This document shows, one piece after another, positions 25,766-35,065 of a stretch of 64,000 nucleotides of DNA (positions are counted from its first letter, which is position 1; every line of letters starts with the position of its first letter). The notes beneath the pieces are model-generated. The model had not been told where the DNA came from. It did not search any database and worked only from the letters and a program-made list of their open reading frames with translations. The DNA is from Synechococcus sp. JA-2-3B'a(2-13) (GTDB taxonomy: Bacteria > Cyanobacteriota > Cyanobacteriia > Thermostichales > Thermostichaceae): NCBI RefSeq assembly GCF_000013225.1, contig NC_007776.1:639277-703276 (forward strand), written 5' to 3'. A program made the position numbers and the translations under genes.

Positions 25766-27628
25766 TCAAATTTCTTCTAAGATGCGAAACTGCACATGGT
25801 TAATGGCCAGCTCCCCAATTGAGGCTTGGTCGGTGTTGATCGTCTCGAAAGGGATCCCTTTGGCGATCTCGGCATGGGTCCAGGGCAAGCCCATGAAGTA
25901 GCGCTGCGAATAGGGGCGCTCCCCCCGATCGTCGGGGTTCGACTCCATCGGCACCCAACCCCAGCCGGGCAGATAAAACTCAATCCACACGTGGTTGTAC
26001 TGGGGAAACAGCGGGATCCCTTTCAGTTCTGGATGGGGAGGACATTTGTAGCGCCCCACCGTGCGGCAAGGGATTCCATTGAGGCGGGCCAAAGCCAACA
26101 GCACCCCCACATATTCGCCACAAGAACCGGAGCCACGCCGCAAAACCTCATCCGGCGGATCGATGCGAGAGGTGACCCGGTAGGAGAGCTTGTCGTAAAC
26201 ATAGGCCCGGATATTGAGCATTTTGCGCAGCAAGTTGGTCTCGCTGCCAACGGCCAGCCGCGCTGCCTCTCGGACAATCGAGGTGTCCATGGCCAGGTAG
26301 TCATCGTCCACCAAGTAGCGATCCCGCAGCTCCCTGGGCAAAACGGCAGCCTCTACATCCAGTGGATCGATGCAGTACTTGATACTGTAGAGATCCAGCA
26401 CCGCCCGCCAGCCAAACAAGCGCACCTCATGGGCCCCCAGGGATCCCAGCGAAAACACCGCCACCTGTTGGCCAGATTGCTCTTCCACTTCAAACGGCAG
26501 ACCTACCCAGTGCAGGCTGCGCACCCGTTGGCGAAGGCTGTTGCAGGGCAAGGCAATTCGCCAGACCAAATCGGGCAGGAAGCGCGGCTCTTCTTGGGCA
26601 ATTTCTTCCACATAGGTCAGCTCCACCCGATAGCCGTGGGAGAGGGTGTAGGTGGCGCGTTCCCCCAGACACTGGGGCTGAAAAACTACCGGACAGGCAA
26701 TGGGGGAATCCTCGGCCTCGGTTCCACTGCCGCCAGAGGGGTCGGGGGAGCTAGGGGGATCCAAAGGCCGCAGGCGCAGGGGAGCCACCCAGGTTTTGTC
26801 GCGCAGGGCCACCGACAAGGGATCTGGAGCGTTGGGGTTGTCGTGGATGTAGGCTTCTTCGTGGGCATAGGCCACCCAGAGTTGCCCCCGCCAATGGGCC
26901 AAGCCTGTTGGCCCAGGAGAAGGGGTGAGGATACGGGCCAGTTCTCGCCCGGTCTGGCGCTCCAGCACATAGATCGTCTCTTCCACCCGATCGCTCACCC
27001 AGAGGTAGTCTCCCTGCACCGCAATCTGTTCTCGGCCAACCCCAGGGGCAGGCATCTCCTGCACGATGAGACCACGGCTGGGATCCAGTTGCAGGATTTT
27101 TCCCCGTCGGTAGCAGGTGGCATAGAGGTAGCGGTTTCCCGTGTGGGGATCGCTCCAGAGGGCGATCCCTTCGATAGGGTAGGGGCACCTACACACTGGA
27201 AAGGCTTCCAGGGATCCCGGTTGCTGCAGAGCGGACATGGGAATGCGCAAGATTTGCCCCTCTTGCTCCCGACTGAGCCAAATCCACGCTTGATCCCCTT
27301 CTGACTCTACCCACAAACCGTAAGCGCCTTGGAAAGAATGGACATGATGGGGATTGAGCAGCAGGGTGTTGTGCTCTTGAATTTCCACCAAATAGCCCCT
27401 CACCCGATCCAAGCCCAACAGGCGATCTCCCCAGGTGGCCAAACCTTCCAAAGCAACCAGCCCCAGAGGTTGCAGAGGGGCCACAGTTCCCTGTTGCCGC
27501 CCAGATGGAGGCCACCAAGCAGGCTGGGATCCTCTTGCCGTGGAACCTAGATTTTTCAGAGCACCCAGATCATTTGCCGGATGGATGGCAACCATGAAGG
27601 CTTCCTTGCCTATGGATGAAGTTGACAT
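25766..27628 (-). CDS. transglutaminase-like protein with N-terminal propeller-like repeats
   Basis: 620 aa. The C-terminal third is a transglutaminase-core domain with its triad in SGSCGEYVGVLLALARLNG (Cys), QYNHVWIEFYLPG (His) and MESNPDD (Asp). The first 270 residues have repeated strand patterns such as GDYLWVSDR and NRYLYATCYRRGKILQLDPS, like an SMP-30/NHL propeller. No signal peptide. Such proteins may be peptidases or cross-linkers; substrate unknown. ATG 27595 (preceded by AAGGAAG) could be the true start, giving 609 aa. The C-terminal frame stops just before the Uma2 pseudogene. Confidence 0.8.
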   Translation of the reverse strand: MSTSSIGKEAFMVAIHPANDLGALKNLGSTARGSQPAWWPPSGRQQGTVAPLQPLGLVALEGLATWGDRLLGLDRVRGYLVEIQEHNTLLLNPHHVHSFQGAYGLWVESEGDQAWIWLSREQEGQILRIPMSALQQPGSLEAFPVCRCPYPIEGIALWSDPHTGNRYLYATCYRRGKILQLDPSRGLIVQEMPAPGVGREQIAVQGDYLWVSDRVEETIYVLERQTGRELARILTPSPGPTGLAHWRGQLWVAYAHEEAYIHDNPNAPDPLSVALRDKTWVAPLRLRPLDPPSSPDPSGGSGTEAEDSPIACPVVFQPQCLGERATYTLSHGYRVELTYVEEIAQEEPRFLPDLVWRIALPCNSLRQRVRSLHWVGLPFEVEEQSGQQVAVFSLGSLGAHEVRLFGWRAVLDLYSIKYCIDPLDVEAAVLPRELRDRYLVDDDYLAMDTSIVREAARLAVGSETNLLRKMLNIRAYVYDKLSYRVTSRIDPPDEVLRRGSGSCGEYVGVLLALARLNGIPCRTVGRYKCPPHPELKGIPLFPQYNHVWIEFYLPGWGWVPMESNPDDRGERPYSQRYFMGLPWTHAEIAKGIPFETINTDQASIGELAINHVQFRILEEI

Positions 27629-27826
27629 GCTGGCGCGATCTGCACCAAGGCGGTACGACTGTCCAATATTTACTGTCCAACATTATTATGATGCGCCTCT
27701 TTTCAACCCCACACCCAAGGCTTCTCGACCGATGTATCCCTGCTAGTCTTGCCAGGACTGGAGAATGTTACGATGATGTCGGCTTTTTGGCCAGCAAGAT
27801 AGAGCAGCGGTGGGGAGTGGTAGGGG

Positions 27827-28684
27827 ATGGAGTTGGCCTTGGCAATTGGCGGCCTGGTGGCAGGGATCCTGGCCGGGGTGCTGGGCATTGGCGGTGGCGT
27901 GATCCTGGTGCCCTTACAGGTCAGCTTGGGGATCCCACCGGTTCAAGCTGCAGCCACCAGCAATCTTTCCATTGTTATGACCTCGATTGCGGGCAGCATC
28001 CAAAACTGGCGGATGGGCATGCTTGATTTGAAACGGGTGATCCTGCTGGGGATCCCAGCGTTGCTTACGGCTCAAGTAGGAGCAATTATCGCCAGTCGCC
28101 TTCCCAGCTATCTGCTGTTGGCAGCGTTTGGAGTGTTGCTGCTGGCCAACACTTACCTGGTGCAACTCAACAAAAAGGTGGTTATCCAGGCCCAAGAATT
28201 GGGGGCTGACGTCAGCGGTGCCGAGCACCTCAGCGGAACGGAGTCCTCAGGGCAGATGTCTCCCTGGTTAGCCCGCGCCCTGACCGGCGGCACTGCCGGT
28301 TTGTTGGCCGGGCTGTTTGGCATCGGCGGTGGGGTGATCCTGGTGCCAATGCAGATCCTGCTGCTGAAAGAGACAATCAAAGTGGCGATTCAGACCAGTC
28401 TGGGGGCCATTGTGATCACAGCAGTTGCTGCCACTGCCAGCCATGCGGGCCTCAGCGATTGGATCTGGAATGGCCTGGGGTTCGGGGACGGCACCATCCA
28501 CCAGAATGTGCTCTGGATCCCAGGTTTAATCTTGGGCACAGGGGGGTTAATCGGTGTACAGATTAGCACACGCACCCTGCCCAAATTGCCCGATGAAACC
28601 GTCAGTCTGTTGTTTCGGGGCTTCCTGGCCATTCTTTCTCTTTACATTTTTTGGCAAGCCTGGCAAGGTTATCGAGCTCTGTGA
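27827..28684 (+). CDS. sulfite exporter TauE/SafE family membrane protein
   Basis: 285 aa with about eight membrane spans in two homologous halves; both halves start with GxxxGIGGGVILVP (about residues 17-30 and 161-175), typical for TauE/SafE. They export sulfite, sulfoacetate or related anions; the substrate is not visible. A loop between the halves carries GTESS, encoded by a partial copy of the short dispersed repeat (28232-28248). Confidence 0.9.
   Translation: MELALAIGGLVAGILAGVLGIGGGVILVPLQVSLGIPPVQAAATSNLSIVMTSIAGSIQNWRMGMLDLKRVILLGIPALLTAQVGAIIASRLPSYLLLAAFGVLLLANTYLVQLNKKVVIQAQELGADVSGAEHLSGTESSGQMSPWLARALTGGTAGLLAGLFGIGGGVILVPMQILLLKETIKVAIQTSLGAIVITAVAATASHAGLSDWIWNGLGFGDGTIHQNVLWIPGLILGTGGLIGVQISTRTLPKLPDETVSLLFRGFLAILSLYIFWQAWQGYRAL
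28232..28248 (+). repeat. short dispersed repeat, partial copy 3 (inside TauE-type gene)
   Basis: AGCGGAACGGAGTCC with TC following, in frame, encoding SGTESS in a hydrophilic loop. Confidence 0.5.
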
Positions 28685-28738
28685 AGTGATCCTGGTCTGC
28701 CTGAGCGCTCAAGACAGCAGTCCTTGGTCATTTCGATT

Positions 28739-29734
28739 CTACGTTGGACGCGCTTTCCCCTCAGAGGGCAGGGCTTTTGCTACTTGGGATAGATCCCCTT
28801 GTTTGCAGAGGTCATGCACAGGGTAGCTGCCGAAGAGCTTCAAGGTTTCAGCAATTGATTCCAGCGCCGCAACCACCTCGGCATCCAAATAGGGTTGGCC
28901 GATAGGGTTCTCCAAATCGACAAAAAAGACATACGTCCCTGCCGATTTTTTAGTGGGGCGCGACTCAATGCGAGACATATTCAGGCCTCGCTCCGCAAAC
29001 ACTTGCAGAGGTTTCAGCAGCGCTCCCGGCACGTTGTGGGGGAGGCTGAAGGCTAAGGAAGTATGGGATCCCCCCGGAGAAGCAGGATCGGCAGAGGTTT
29101 CACCCTGTTGACCGGAACGCGAGAGCGGCGCACGGCCAATAACCCAAAAGCGAGTGCAATTGTCGGGGTGATCGTTGATCGGGCAGGCCAAGACCGGCAG
29201 TTGGTAGAGGGTGGCAGCTCGTTCTGAGGCGATGACGGCAGCGCTGGGCTGCTCCTGCAGGCGATCCAATTCTTCGGTGGTCGAGCGGGTTGGGATCAAA
29301 GTGGCCTGGGGCAGATGGGATCTCAGCCAAGCCTGACATTGGGCCAAAGCTTGCGGGTGGGAGTAGACCTGCTCAATTTGCTCCAACCGCGAGGCACGTC
29401 CGATGAGGGCATGGCGAATGGGCAGGATCAGCGCCTGCCGAATCCCTAGCCCCTCCAGTTGCCAGAGGGCGTCTAAGGTCATCGAGACCCCCCCCTCCAC
29501 CGAGTTTTCCACCGGCACCACCGCCCATTGTTGCTGGCCGGCAGCTACCGCCTCTAGACAGGCGCTGATCGTTGGATAAGGCACTAAGGGGTGGGATCCC
29601 TGGCTGTGCAGGTGAGGCTGCTCAGGGCAGGCCAGCAGAGCTGCTAACTCTGTGTAGGTTCCAGCAGGGCCGAGGAAGGCCACTGGCGAAGGGGAAACGT
29701 TCGCGCTAGCGGAGCGCAGCTCCATCAGAGCCAT
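28739..29734 (-). CDS. pheA: prephenate dehydratase
   Basis: Converts prephenate to phenylpyruvate for phenylalanine synthesis. 331 aa. The catalytic domain starts VAFLGPAGTYTE and has VVPVENSVEGGVSMTLDAL (Thr/Ser-rich active site). The C-terminal ACT domain, which senses phenylalanine, has SLAFSLPHNVPGAL and ESRPTKKSAGTYVFFVD. The first 14 residues contain ELRSASANV, encoded by a variant dispersed repeat (29699-29723). It sits 4 bp behind the comFB-like gene, in one operon. A second in-frame ATG lies at 29725. Confidence 0.94.
   Translation of the reverse strand: MALMELRSASANVSPSPVAFLGPAGTYTELAALLACPEQPHLHSQGSHPLVPYPTISACLEAVAAGQQQWAVVPVENSVEGGVSMTLDALWQLEGLGIRQALILPIRHALIGRASRLEQIEQVYSHPQALAQCQAWLRSHLPQATLIPTRSTTEELDRLQEQPSAAVIASERAATLYQLPVLACPINDHPDNCTRFWVIGRAPLSRSGQQGETSADPASPGGSHTSLAFSLPHNVPGALLKPLQVFAERGLNMSRIESRPTKKSAGTYVFFVDLENPIGQPYLDAEVVAALESIAETLKLFGSYPVHDLCKQGDLSQVAKALPSEGKARPT
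29699..29723. repeat. short dispersed double-hairpin repeat, variant copy 4 (in pheA 5' end)
   Basis: GTTCGCGCTAGCGG then AGCGCAGCTCC. The second hairpin is GGAGC/GCTCC in place of GGAC/GTCC, so both sides of the stem changed together. Confidence 0.55.
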
Positions 29735-29738
29735 TCCT

Positions 29739-30107
29739 TCAATTGTCGCTAGGGGCCAGTTCTAACTCTATCGCCTCGACGTCGCGCAGCAGCAAAGGAC
29801 ATTCAGGTTCTGGGCAACGGGGATTGGCCGCCACCTTGTCCATGGCCTTCACCACCTCCAACCGGATCAGCCTCTGCAACTCCTGATCCGCTTGAATGGC
29901 TTCTAAAGTTCGGAGAGAGCCGTGAAAACTGGTGGCGTATCGAGGCTGGAGGTTGTTCAAAGCCAGGGCGGCAGCATCGTTACAGAATTTCTCGCAGAAG
30001 CAGTAGCGCTGTTGACTCTCCATCAGCAGGATTTCATTGACCATCTCCAGAACAGCCCGTTCCATTTGATTTTCCAGGCTCTTCAGAGGCTTATGTTGCT
30101 CCGCCAT
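29739..30107 (-). CDS. ComFB-like protein
   Basis: 122 aa of the late-competence ComFB family, which is common in cyanobacteria and for which c-di-GMP/c-di-AMP-type binding has been described. The signature is CFCEKFCNDAAALALNNLQPRY near the middle, with two cysteine pairs; PRCPEPECPLL adds more cysteines. GGGAGG lies 5 nt before the ATG. It is the first gene of an apparent operon with pheA. Its link to aromatic amino acid synthesis is not obvious. Confidence 0.8.
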   Translation of the reverse strand: MAEQHKPLKSLENQMERAVLEMVNEILLMESQQRYCFCEKFCNDAAALALNNLQPRYATSFHGSLRTLEAIQADQELQRLIRLEVVKAMDKVAANPRCPEPECPLLLRDVEAIELELAPSDN

Positions 30108-30290
30108 CGCTACCTCCCAATGGGAACCGAATCCGCCGCCAAGTCACTGTTTTCAGTGATCAGGAGTGCCCTCGATTACCTTCGATGCTGCTCTACTCTC
30201 TGTTGACACGTCAAGTCAAGCCCTCTGCTGCCGACGCGAACAGCCTCTGGCCCGCTCCTATCCGTGCTTGAGGCAATCCAATCTGTCGTG

Positions 30291-31565
30291 TCAGGCATCA
30301 TCAAAACCCAGAGAATTAACCAACACTCTTGGCAGACGGGCAGAAAGTCCACACAGCAACTCATAGGAAATAGTACCCAACTGATCGGCCCAATCCTGCA
30401 CAGATAAACCCGCATTTGCCAGATTGGGGCCCAGCAGCTCCACCACATCCCCCACCTGGATATCCGGCCTCTCGGTTACATCCCACATACATTGATCCAT
30501 CGTGATTGTGCCCACCTGTTGGATCAAGCCGCCGCGCACCCATCCTCGCAGCCAGCCGGAAAGCCGCCGTGGGATCCCATCCGCATAGCCGATGGCCAGA
30601 GTGGCAATGCGACTGGGGCGAGAGGTGATGTAGCGATGCCCATAGCTCACGCCAGTTTGAGCAGGCACAGTTTGGATGTGGGACAGCCGCGCCTTGAGCC
30701 GCAGAATTGGCTGCAGACCTGGCACCGGCAAGTGAGGGGCAGGGGACAGGCCATAGAGGACCAACCCCAAACGCACACGGGAGTAGTGGAGATGGGTTAA
30801 AGCACCGGCTGAGTTATCCAGATGCAGCGCCGGCAAGGGATCCCCGGCTTGACGGATCTGTTCCACCACCTGGGCAAAGCGGGCGTGCTGCTGTTCCATG
30901 ACCGGAGAATGGGGCTCGTCCGCCGTCGCCAGATGGGAAAACAAGCTACAGCCTTCCAGCTCCGGGATCCGACAAATCTGCCCCCACACGGCTGCAGCTT
31001 CCTTCCAGGGGATCCCCAAACGGGTCATACCCGTATCCACATTGACATGCACCGGGATGGGTCGCCCGGCCCAACGGGCTACCTGGCGCATCAGCGGGAT
31101 TTGGTCTGTGCAGGTGAGGCTGACCTCCAGCCGGGCTGCCATGGCCTGCTGTAGCTCCGCCCAAGTATTCAAAGCTCCCAACACCAGAACCGGAGCCTGC
31201 AGCCCCGTTTGCCGCAACTCGATCCCTTCGGCCAGGGTGGCCACACATAGCCCCTTGGCCCCAGCCGCAACAGCCACGGGAGCCACCAACTGCGCCCCAT
31301 GCCCGTAGGCATTGGCCTTCACCACCGCCCAGATCTCGACGTTTGAGCCTAGGCGCCTCTGCAACAGCCGCAGGTTTTCTCGCAGCTGGGCTGCGTCAAT
31401 TTCCACCCAAGCCCGACTGGTCAACAGCTCCAGGTCAATCGCGCAATCCAGCTCCGCCGAGGGATTTGCCCTCTGGGATCCCTCTCTCCAAGTATTGCCC
31501 TGCACTCCCAGAGCAGCTGCTCTCAAAGTGCCCTGCGCCGCCGGCGCGACCGGTTCTCGATTCAC
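30291..31565 (-). CDS. alr: alanine racemase
   Basis: Pyridoxal-phosphate enzyme making D-alanine for peptidoglycan. The PLP lysine is in AVVKANAYGHGA near residue 84; GVSYGHRY and IATLAIGYADGIPR are in the middle, and the second catalytic Tyr lies in the former. GTITMDQCMWDV marks the C-terminal domain. GTG start at 31565. The 45 residues before RAWVEIDAAQLRENL are longer than usual, so an internal start is possible. Confidence 0.94.
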   Translation of the reverse strand: MNREPVAPAAQGTLRAAALGVQGNTWREGSQRANPSAELDCAIDLELLTSRAWVEIDAAQLRENLRLLQRRLGSNVEIWAVVKANAYGHGAQLVAPVAVAAGAKGLCVATLAEGIELRQTGLQAPVLVLGALNTWAELQQAMAARLEVSLTCTDQIPLMRQVARWAGRPIPVHVNVDTGMTRLGIPWKEAAAVWGQICRIPELEGCSLFSHLATADEPHSPVMEQQHARFAQVVEQIRQAGDPLPALHLDNSAGALTHLHYSRVRLGLVLYGLSPAPHLPVPGLQPILRLKARLSHIQTVPAQTGVSYGHRYITSRPSRIATLAIGYADGIPRRLSGWLRGWVRGGLIQQVGTITMDQCMWDVTERPDIQVGDVVELLGPNLANAGLSVQDWADQLGTISYELLCGLSARLPRVLVNSLGFDDA

Positions 31566-31609
31566 CGTTCACCCCCCACACCCAAAACCCGTCCTGATTA
31601 GATTTAGGT

Positions 31610-32665
31610 TTAGCGCAAAGTCCACTCCGGCGCCATCCACAGCAACGGCACGTCTGGGATCCCAACAGCCTCGTTGCTCTCCAACAGCCGGCCCAGCCAA
31701 GCGGCTTGCCTTTGCGAGGACAGTCCTTGGCTTAACAGGCGTCGCAGTACTCGTTGGAAGCCCTCTCCCTCACCCGCCGGCGACAAAGAGGGATCCCCGG
31801 TCATGCGCCGCAGATCCTCCACCGCCTCCGTGTACCCCCCCAAAGCATCCACCAAGCCCACCTCCACAGCTTGCGCCCCGGTGAAGATGCGTCCATCGGC
31901 CAATTGTCGCACCCGGTCTTCATCCAAGCTCTGCCGTCGCGCGATCATCTCTGCTTCCAGCACCTCATCTGCCTTTTCTGGCAAGTGCTGGCGTCCTTGG
32001 GCCACATCGCGAATGAACTGCTCGAGGGTATCCTCCACCAAGTTTTGCAGAAGGCGCTGCTCTTGAGGAGTGGCACTGCGGAAAGGAGAGAGAAGGTCTT
32101 TGTACTCGCCGGTTTTGAAGGTCTGCGGCTCTATGCCGTAGTTCTCCAGCAGCTTACCAAAGCTGAGGCCGCTGATGATAGCCCCTATGCTGCCGGTCAG
32201 GGTGCCGGGGTTGGCATAGATTTTGTCGGCAGCGCTGGCCACGTAGTACCCCCCACTGGCAGCAATGTTTTCTAGGATAGCGATCACCGGCTTGTCCGCC
32301 TCGTGCAGAGCAGTTACGGCACGGTAGAGTTCCTGGCTGGATCCCACAGCTCCGCCGGGACTGTTGATGCGCAGCAATACAGCCTTGACAGAGGGATCCC
32401 GTGCTGCCTCCCGCAACTGTTCCACAGGAGAAGTGGGCAGGCCTACCAAAGTCGAACCCCCTGGGCCGCCTATCGTTCCTTCCAGGGTGACCACCTCGAT
32501 GCGCTCCGCCCCCCGTGCAGCCTCTAGGCCAACCCCGCCTCGGGTAGGCTCTGGGGCAGGGCGCGTGCCCCCGACAATGGCCGCAATAAGGCAGACGACC
32601 AGCAAAGAAGCCGCCAAAATGCGGTTAAGCTGAGTTTCTTGTGTCACAGGCCCCTCAATTGCCAC
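31610..32665 (-). CDS. sppA: signal peptide peptidase SppA (S49)
   Basis: Cleaves leftover signal peptides; cyanobacterial forms are also linked to light acclimation. One N-terminal membrane span (NRILAASLLVVCLIAAIVGG). The catalytic Ser is in AASGGYYVASAADKIYANPG, the Lys in GEYKDLLSPFR. About 350 aa corresponds to the short single-domain type. The start is uncertain: GTG at 32665 or 32647 gives a normal N-terminus, while the open frame runs back to 32779 through non-conserved sequence. Confidence 0.92.
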   Translation of the reverse strand: MAIEGPVTQETQLNRILAASLLVVCLIAAIVGGTRPAPEPTRGGVGLEAARGAERIEVVTLEGTIGGPGGSTLVGLPTSPVEQLREAARDPSVKAVLLRINSPGGAVGSSQELYRAVTALHEADKPVIAILENIAASGGYYVASAADKIYANPGTLTGSIGAIISGLSFGKLLENYGIEPQTFKTGEYKDLLSPFRSATPQEQRLLQNLVEDTLEQFIRDVAQGRQHLPEKADEVLEAEMIARRQSLDEDRVRQLADGRIFTGAQAVEVGLVDALGGYTEAVEDLRRMTGDPSLSPAGEGEGFQRVLRRLLSQGLSSQRQAAWLGRLLESNEAVGIPDVPLLWMAPEWTLR

Positions 32666-32772
32666 TGACTCCGTTCTACCACCCCGCGGGCTTCCTGGGA
32701 TGCCGGGCAACAAAAGGCTGAGGGCCGAGCAAACCCCACTGTTGCTTCCCCCCGGTTGAGCCATCCAAACTA

Positions 32773-32801
32773 TTGACAAGGATCCTCCCCTTATCTAGTA
32801 T
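32773..32801 (+). promoter_or_regulatory. sigma-70-type promoter for tRNA-Ala
   Basis: TTGACA at 32773-32778 and TAGTAT at 32796-32801 with a 17-bp spacer, pointing at the tRNA gene about 110 bp downstream. The hexamers are close to consensus. Confidence 0.6.
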
Positions 32802-32909
32802 GGGATCCCAGCACTTTTTACCAATAAGGCAGCTTCTACAGGCTGCAGGTGTAGAATGGAATAGAAAGTTGGATCCTTGAGCGGATTCTGACCTGAAGCA
32901 AAGTAAATC

Positions 32910-32982
32910 GGGGCTTTAGCTCAGTTGGTAGAGCACTTCAATGGCATTGAAGGGGTCAGCGGTTCAAGTCCGCTAAGCTCCA
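32910..32982 (+). tRNA. tRNA-Ala (anticodon GGC)
   Basis: 73 nt forming a full cloverleaf: acceptor GGGGCTT/AAGCTCC, D arm GCTC/GAGC, anticodon arm CTTCA/TGAAG with loop ATGGCAT (anticodon GGC), T arm AGCGG/CCGCT with TTCAAGT loop, discriminator A. CCA is not encoded. Confidence 0.96.
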
Positions 32983-33286
32983 TTGATTGTGAGTTGGTTA
33001 TGATCCAACAGCATCCAAAGCCTGGAGAGTTTCCGGCAGGCCAGGGTTCTGGGACTCTTCAACCCTGGAACCTGCGAAGCTCACCAAGACGGTTAGCCCC
33101 GGCGAATTGACAGGCCAAAGGTTCGCCAGCAAGAACCAGGAGCAAAAAAACAGCAGTGGAACAAGGGATCCCCAGCCTTTCCCACAATTCACACCGATGG
33201 TGATATCGCTCCGTTCCAATCCAATGTCTTCGACCCAGCAATCTGTGGCCTCGTGGGAAACAGGCAAGGCATAGCGGCAAACCCGG
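32983..33286. other. intergenic region after tRNA-Ala
   Basis: About 300 bp without a convincing gene. Minus-strand frames of 70-90 codons cross it but end in unlike sequence and have no ribosome site. Confidence 0.4.
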
Positions 33287-33565
33287 TCATGGTTGCCCCT
33301 CCCCCTGACGGCGGATCAAGAAGCGGATTTCCTGAAGGAGAACCTCAAAGCGTTGATCCGATTCAGCCTGCCGCTGCCTCAATTCTCTCAGCTCCTGCCG
33401 CAATTCTCGCACTTCCTGCCTTAACTCCAGGACGACTTCGGCGAGACGCCCTGAAAGGGTCTGCAAGGCAAGCTGAGCATCGGTAACCTGGGCAACTGTA
33501 TTGGCCACCCTGGTCACAGCTTCGGCCAACTGGACAAACCGCGTCTCAATTTCCTCATTGGTCAT
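33287..33565 (-). CDS. small coiled-coil protein, hypothetical
   Basis: 92 aa, almost wholly helical. Residues 45-70 are heptad-like (VVLELRQEV, RELRQELRELRQRQ), predicted to form a parallel coiled coil; small proteins of this kind are common in cyanobacteria, often beside Uma2 or restriction genes. No domain assignment. It ends in a basic tail. Codon use fits the host. Confidence 0.65.
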   Translation of the reverse strand: MTNEEIETRFVQLAEAVTRVANTVAQVTDAQLALQTLSGRLAEVVLELRQEVRELRQELRELRQRQAESDQRFEVLLQEIRFLIRRQGEGQP

Positions 33566-34015
33566 GGCCGGGTGTGTCTTGGTTGGCTAATAATTAGCTC
33601 ATTCTACCCTGCACGGTATGGAGTGTCACTGATACATTTACGCTGAGCACTGCTGAACATCACTGTTCAACTATGCAGCGATAGCATTCTGTTTGTTTCC
33701 ATTCGCGTTAGCGGGACGGAGTCCAAACAGAATGGCGGTATCCCGCAAAGCTTTGAGTAGAATACCCAAAGCGCAGTTTCCGTGTCGTCTTACTACCAAT
33801 TTTCTGCTTTGCTTTGGCTACCATGTTGGCAGACTCGAAAGTAAACAGAAAGATCAACTGGTAGTAATCCGTACTGAACATATTATACATTATTTTCAGT
33901 ATAGTTGAGCTTATTATTGACTAGAGTCATGCTCTCTGAGAATGGGCCGCAATTTTGAGGAAAAACCGGCTGGCCAACGGGGGTTATCAACCCAGGGATC
34001 CCCCATTCGCGCAAG
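33566..34015. other. AT-rich intergenic region
   Basis: 450 bp, lower in GC than its surroundings, no gene seen. It holds dispersed repeat copy 5 within an inverted repeat (33685-33734). Confidence 0.5.
33685..33734. repeat. dispersed repeat copy 5 between 11-bp inverted arms
   Basis: TTCGCGTTAGCGGGACGGAG and TCC (33702-33724) lies between CATTCTGTTTG (33685-33695) and CAAACAGAATG (33724-33734), perfect complements. Confidence 0.7.
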
Positions 34016-35065
34016 TCAGCTGGCCAGCGCTATGAGGGTGGTGTAAATCCCTTGGAGGGACGCAGTGGCCTGGCTCCAGAGGATGTGGGTTAACGACCAC
34101 CTATCCAGACCCATGGCCCCGCACAACAGCAGCAGATACAGGTTGGCAAACGTGAAGAGCGAGGCCGCCCGATCTCGGTCGCAGGGATCCTGCAGCAACT
34201 GCACCGCCTTCCAAACCAAGAGGGATCCCAGCAGCGCCGCCGCGCTCAGATAAAAGGATCCCAGCATCCCTAAGGGGTAAACCAGCAACAGACTGACCGG
34301 AACCATCAGCAGCGCGTAGAGCAAAATCTGCGCGGCAGTGATCCTTTCGCCCGCTACCACCGGCAGCATCGGCACCCCGGCACGGGCATAGTCTTCCCGC
34401 TTCAGAATGGCCAAAGCCCAGAAGTGGGGTGGAGTCCACAAAAAGATGATGGCGAACATCACCCACGCGGCCCAGCTGAGCTCGCCTGTGGTTGCTGCCC
34501 AGCCCACCAAAGGTGGGATCGCTCCTGCCGCTCCACCGATGACAATATTTTGCGTGCTGGAACGCTTCAGCCAGTGGGTATAGACCCCCACATACACCAG
34601 GATCCCCGACATGGCCAAACCGGCAGCCAGCAGGTTGGTGAAAATAGCCAACAACCCAAAGGCAGCCAAAGCCAGGATCCCCGAAAAAATCAGAGCATCC
34701 CGCGCCCGGATTCGACCGGAAGGCAGGGGACGATGGCGGGTTCGCTCCATCATCCGATCGATATCGGTGTCATACACCATGTTGATGACGTTGGCTGCCG
34801 CCGCCGCTATTCCTCCCCCCAAAAGGGTGATGAAAAACCTGAACGGGTCGGTGTTGCCTGCCATCCACATGGCCCCAGCCGTCGTCATCAGCAAGAGGGC
34901 GATGATCTTGGGCTTCACCAACTGGCTGTAGCTGCGCAAAACCTGGACAAGCGCCTGGCGCTCGCACCCCAGAGCACATGGGCTCTGCTCAGAGGGGATC
35001 CCCCCCATCGGGTTCTGGTAGGAAGCCTGACGGTCGACTAAAACGCTATCTTGCATGAAATTCAC
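34016..35065 (-). CDS. ctaB: protohaem IX farnesyltransferase
   Basis: Makes haem O from haem B for cytochrome oxidase. 349 aa, UbiA family, about nine membrane spans. Both Asp-rich prenyl-diphosphate motifs are seen: NMVYDTDIDRMMERTRHRPLP-type first motif (YDTDIDRMMERT) and the second region YARAGVPMLPVV following KREDYA. Its ATG overlaps the ctaA stop by 4 bp, so the two are translationally coupled. An in-frame N-terminal extension of about 40 residues is not conserved. Confidence 0.94.
   Translation of the reverse strand: MNFMQDSVLVDRQASYQNPMGGIPSEQSPCALGCERQALVQVLRSYSQLVKPKIIALLLMTTAGAMWMAGNTDPFRFFITLLGGGIAAAAANVINMVYDTDIDRMMERTRHRPLPSGRIRARDALIFSGILALAAFGLLAIFTNLLAAGLAMSGILVYVGVYTHWLKRSSTQNIVIGGAAGAIPPLVGWAATTGELSWAAWVMFAIIFLWTPPHFWALAILKREDYARAGVPMLPVVAGERITAAQILLYALLMVPVSLLLVYPLGMLGSFYLSAAALLGSLLVWKAVQLLQDPCDRDRAASLFTFANLYLLLLCGAMGLDRWSLTHILWSQATASLQGIYTTLIALAS

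Noticed and set aside
25826-27304. Long plus-strand frame opposite the transglutaminase-like gene
   Set aside because: Antisense shadow of a clear domain-bearing gene in high-GC DNA.
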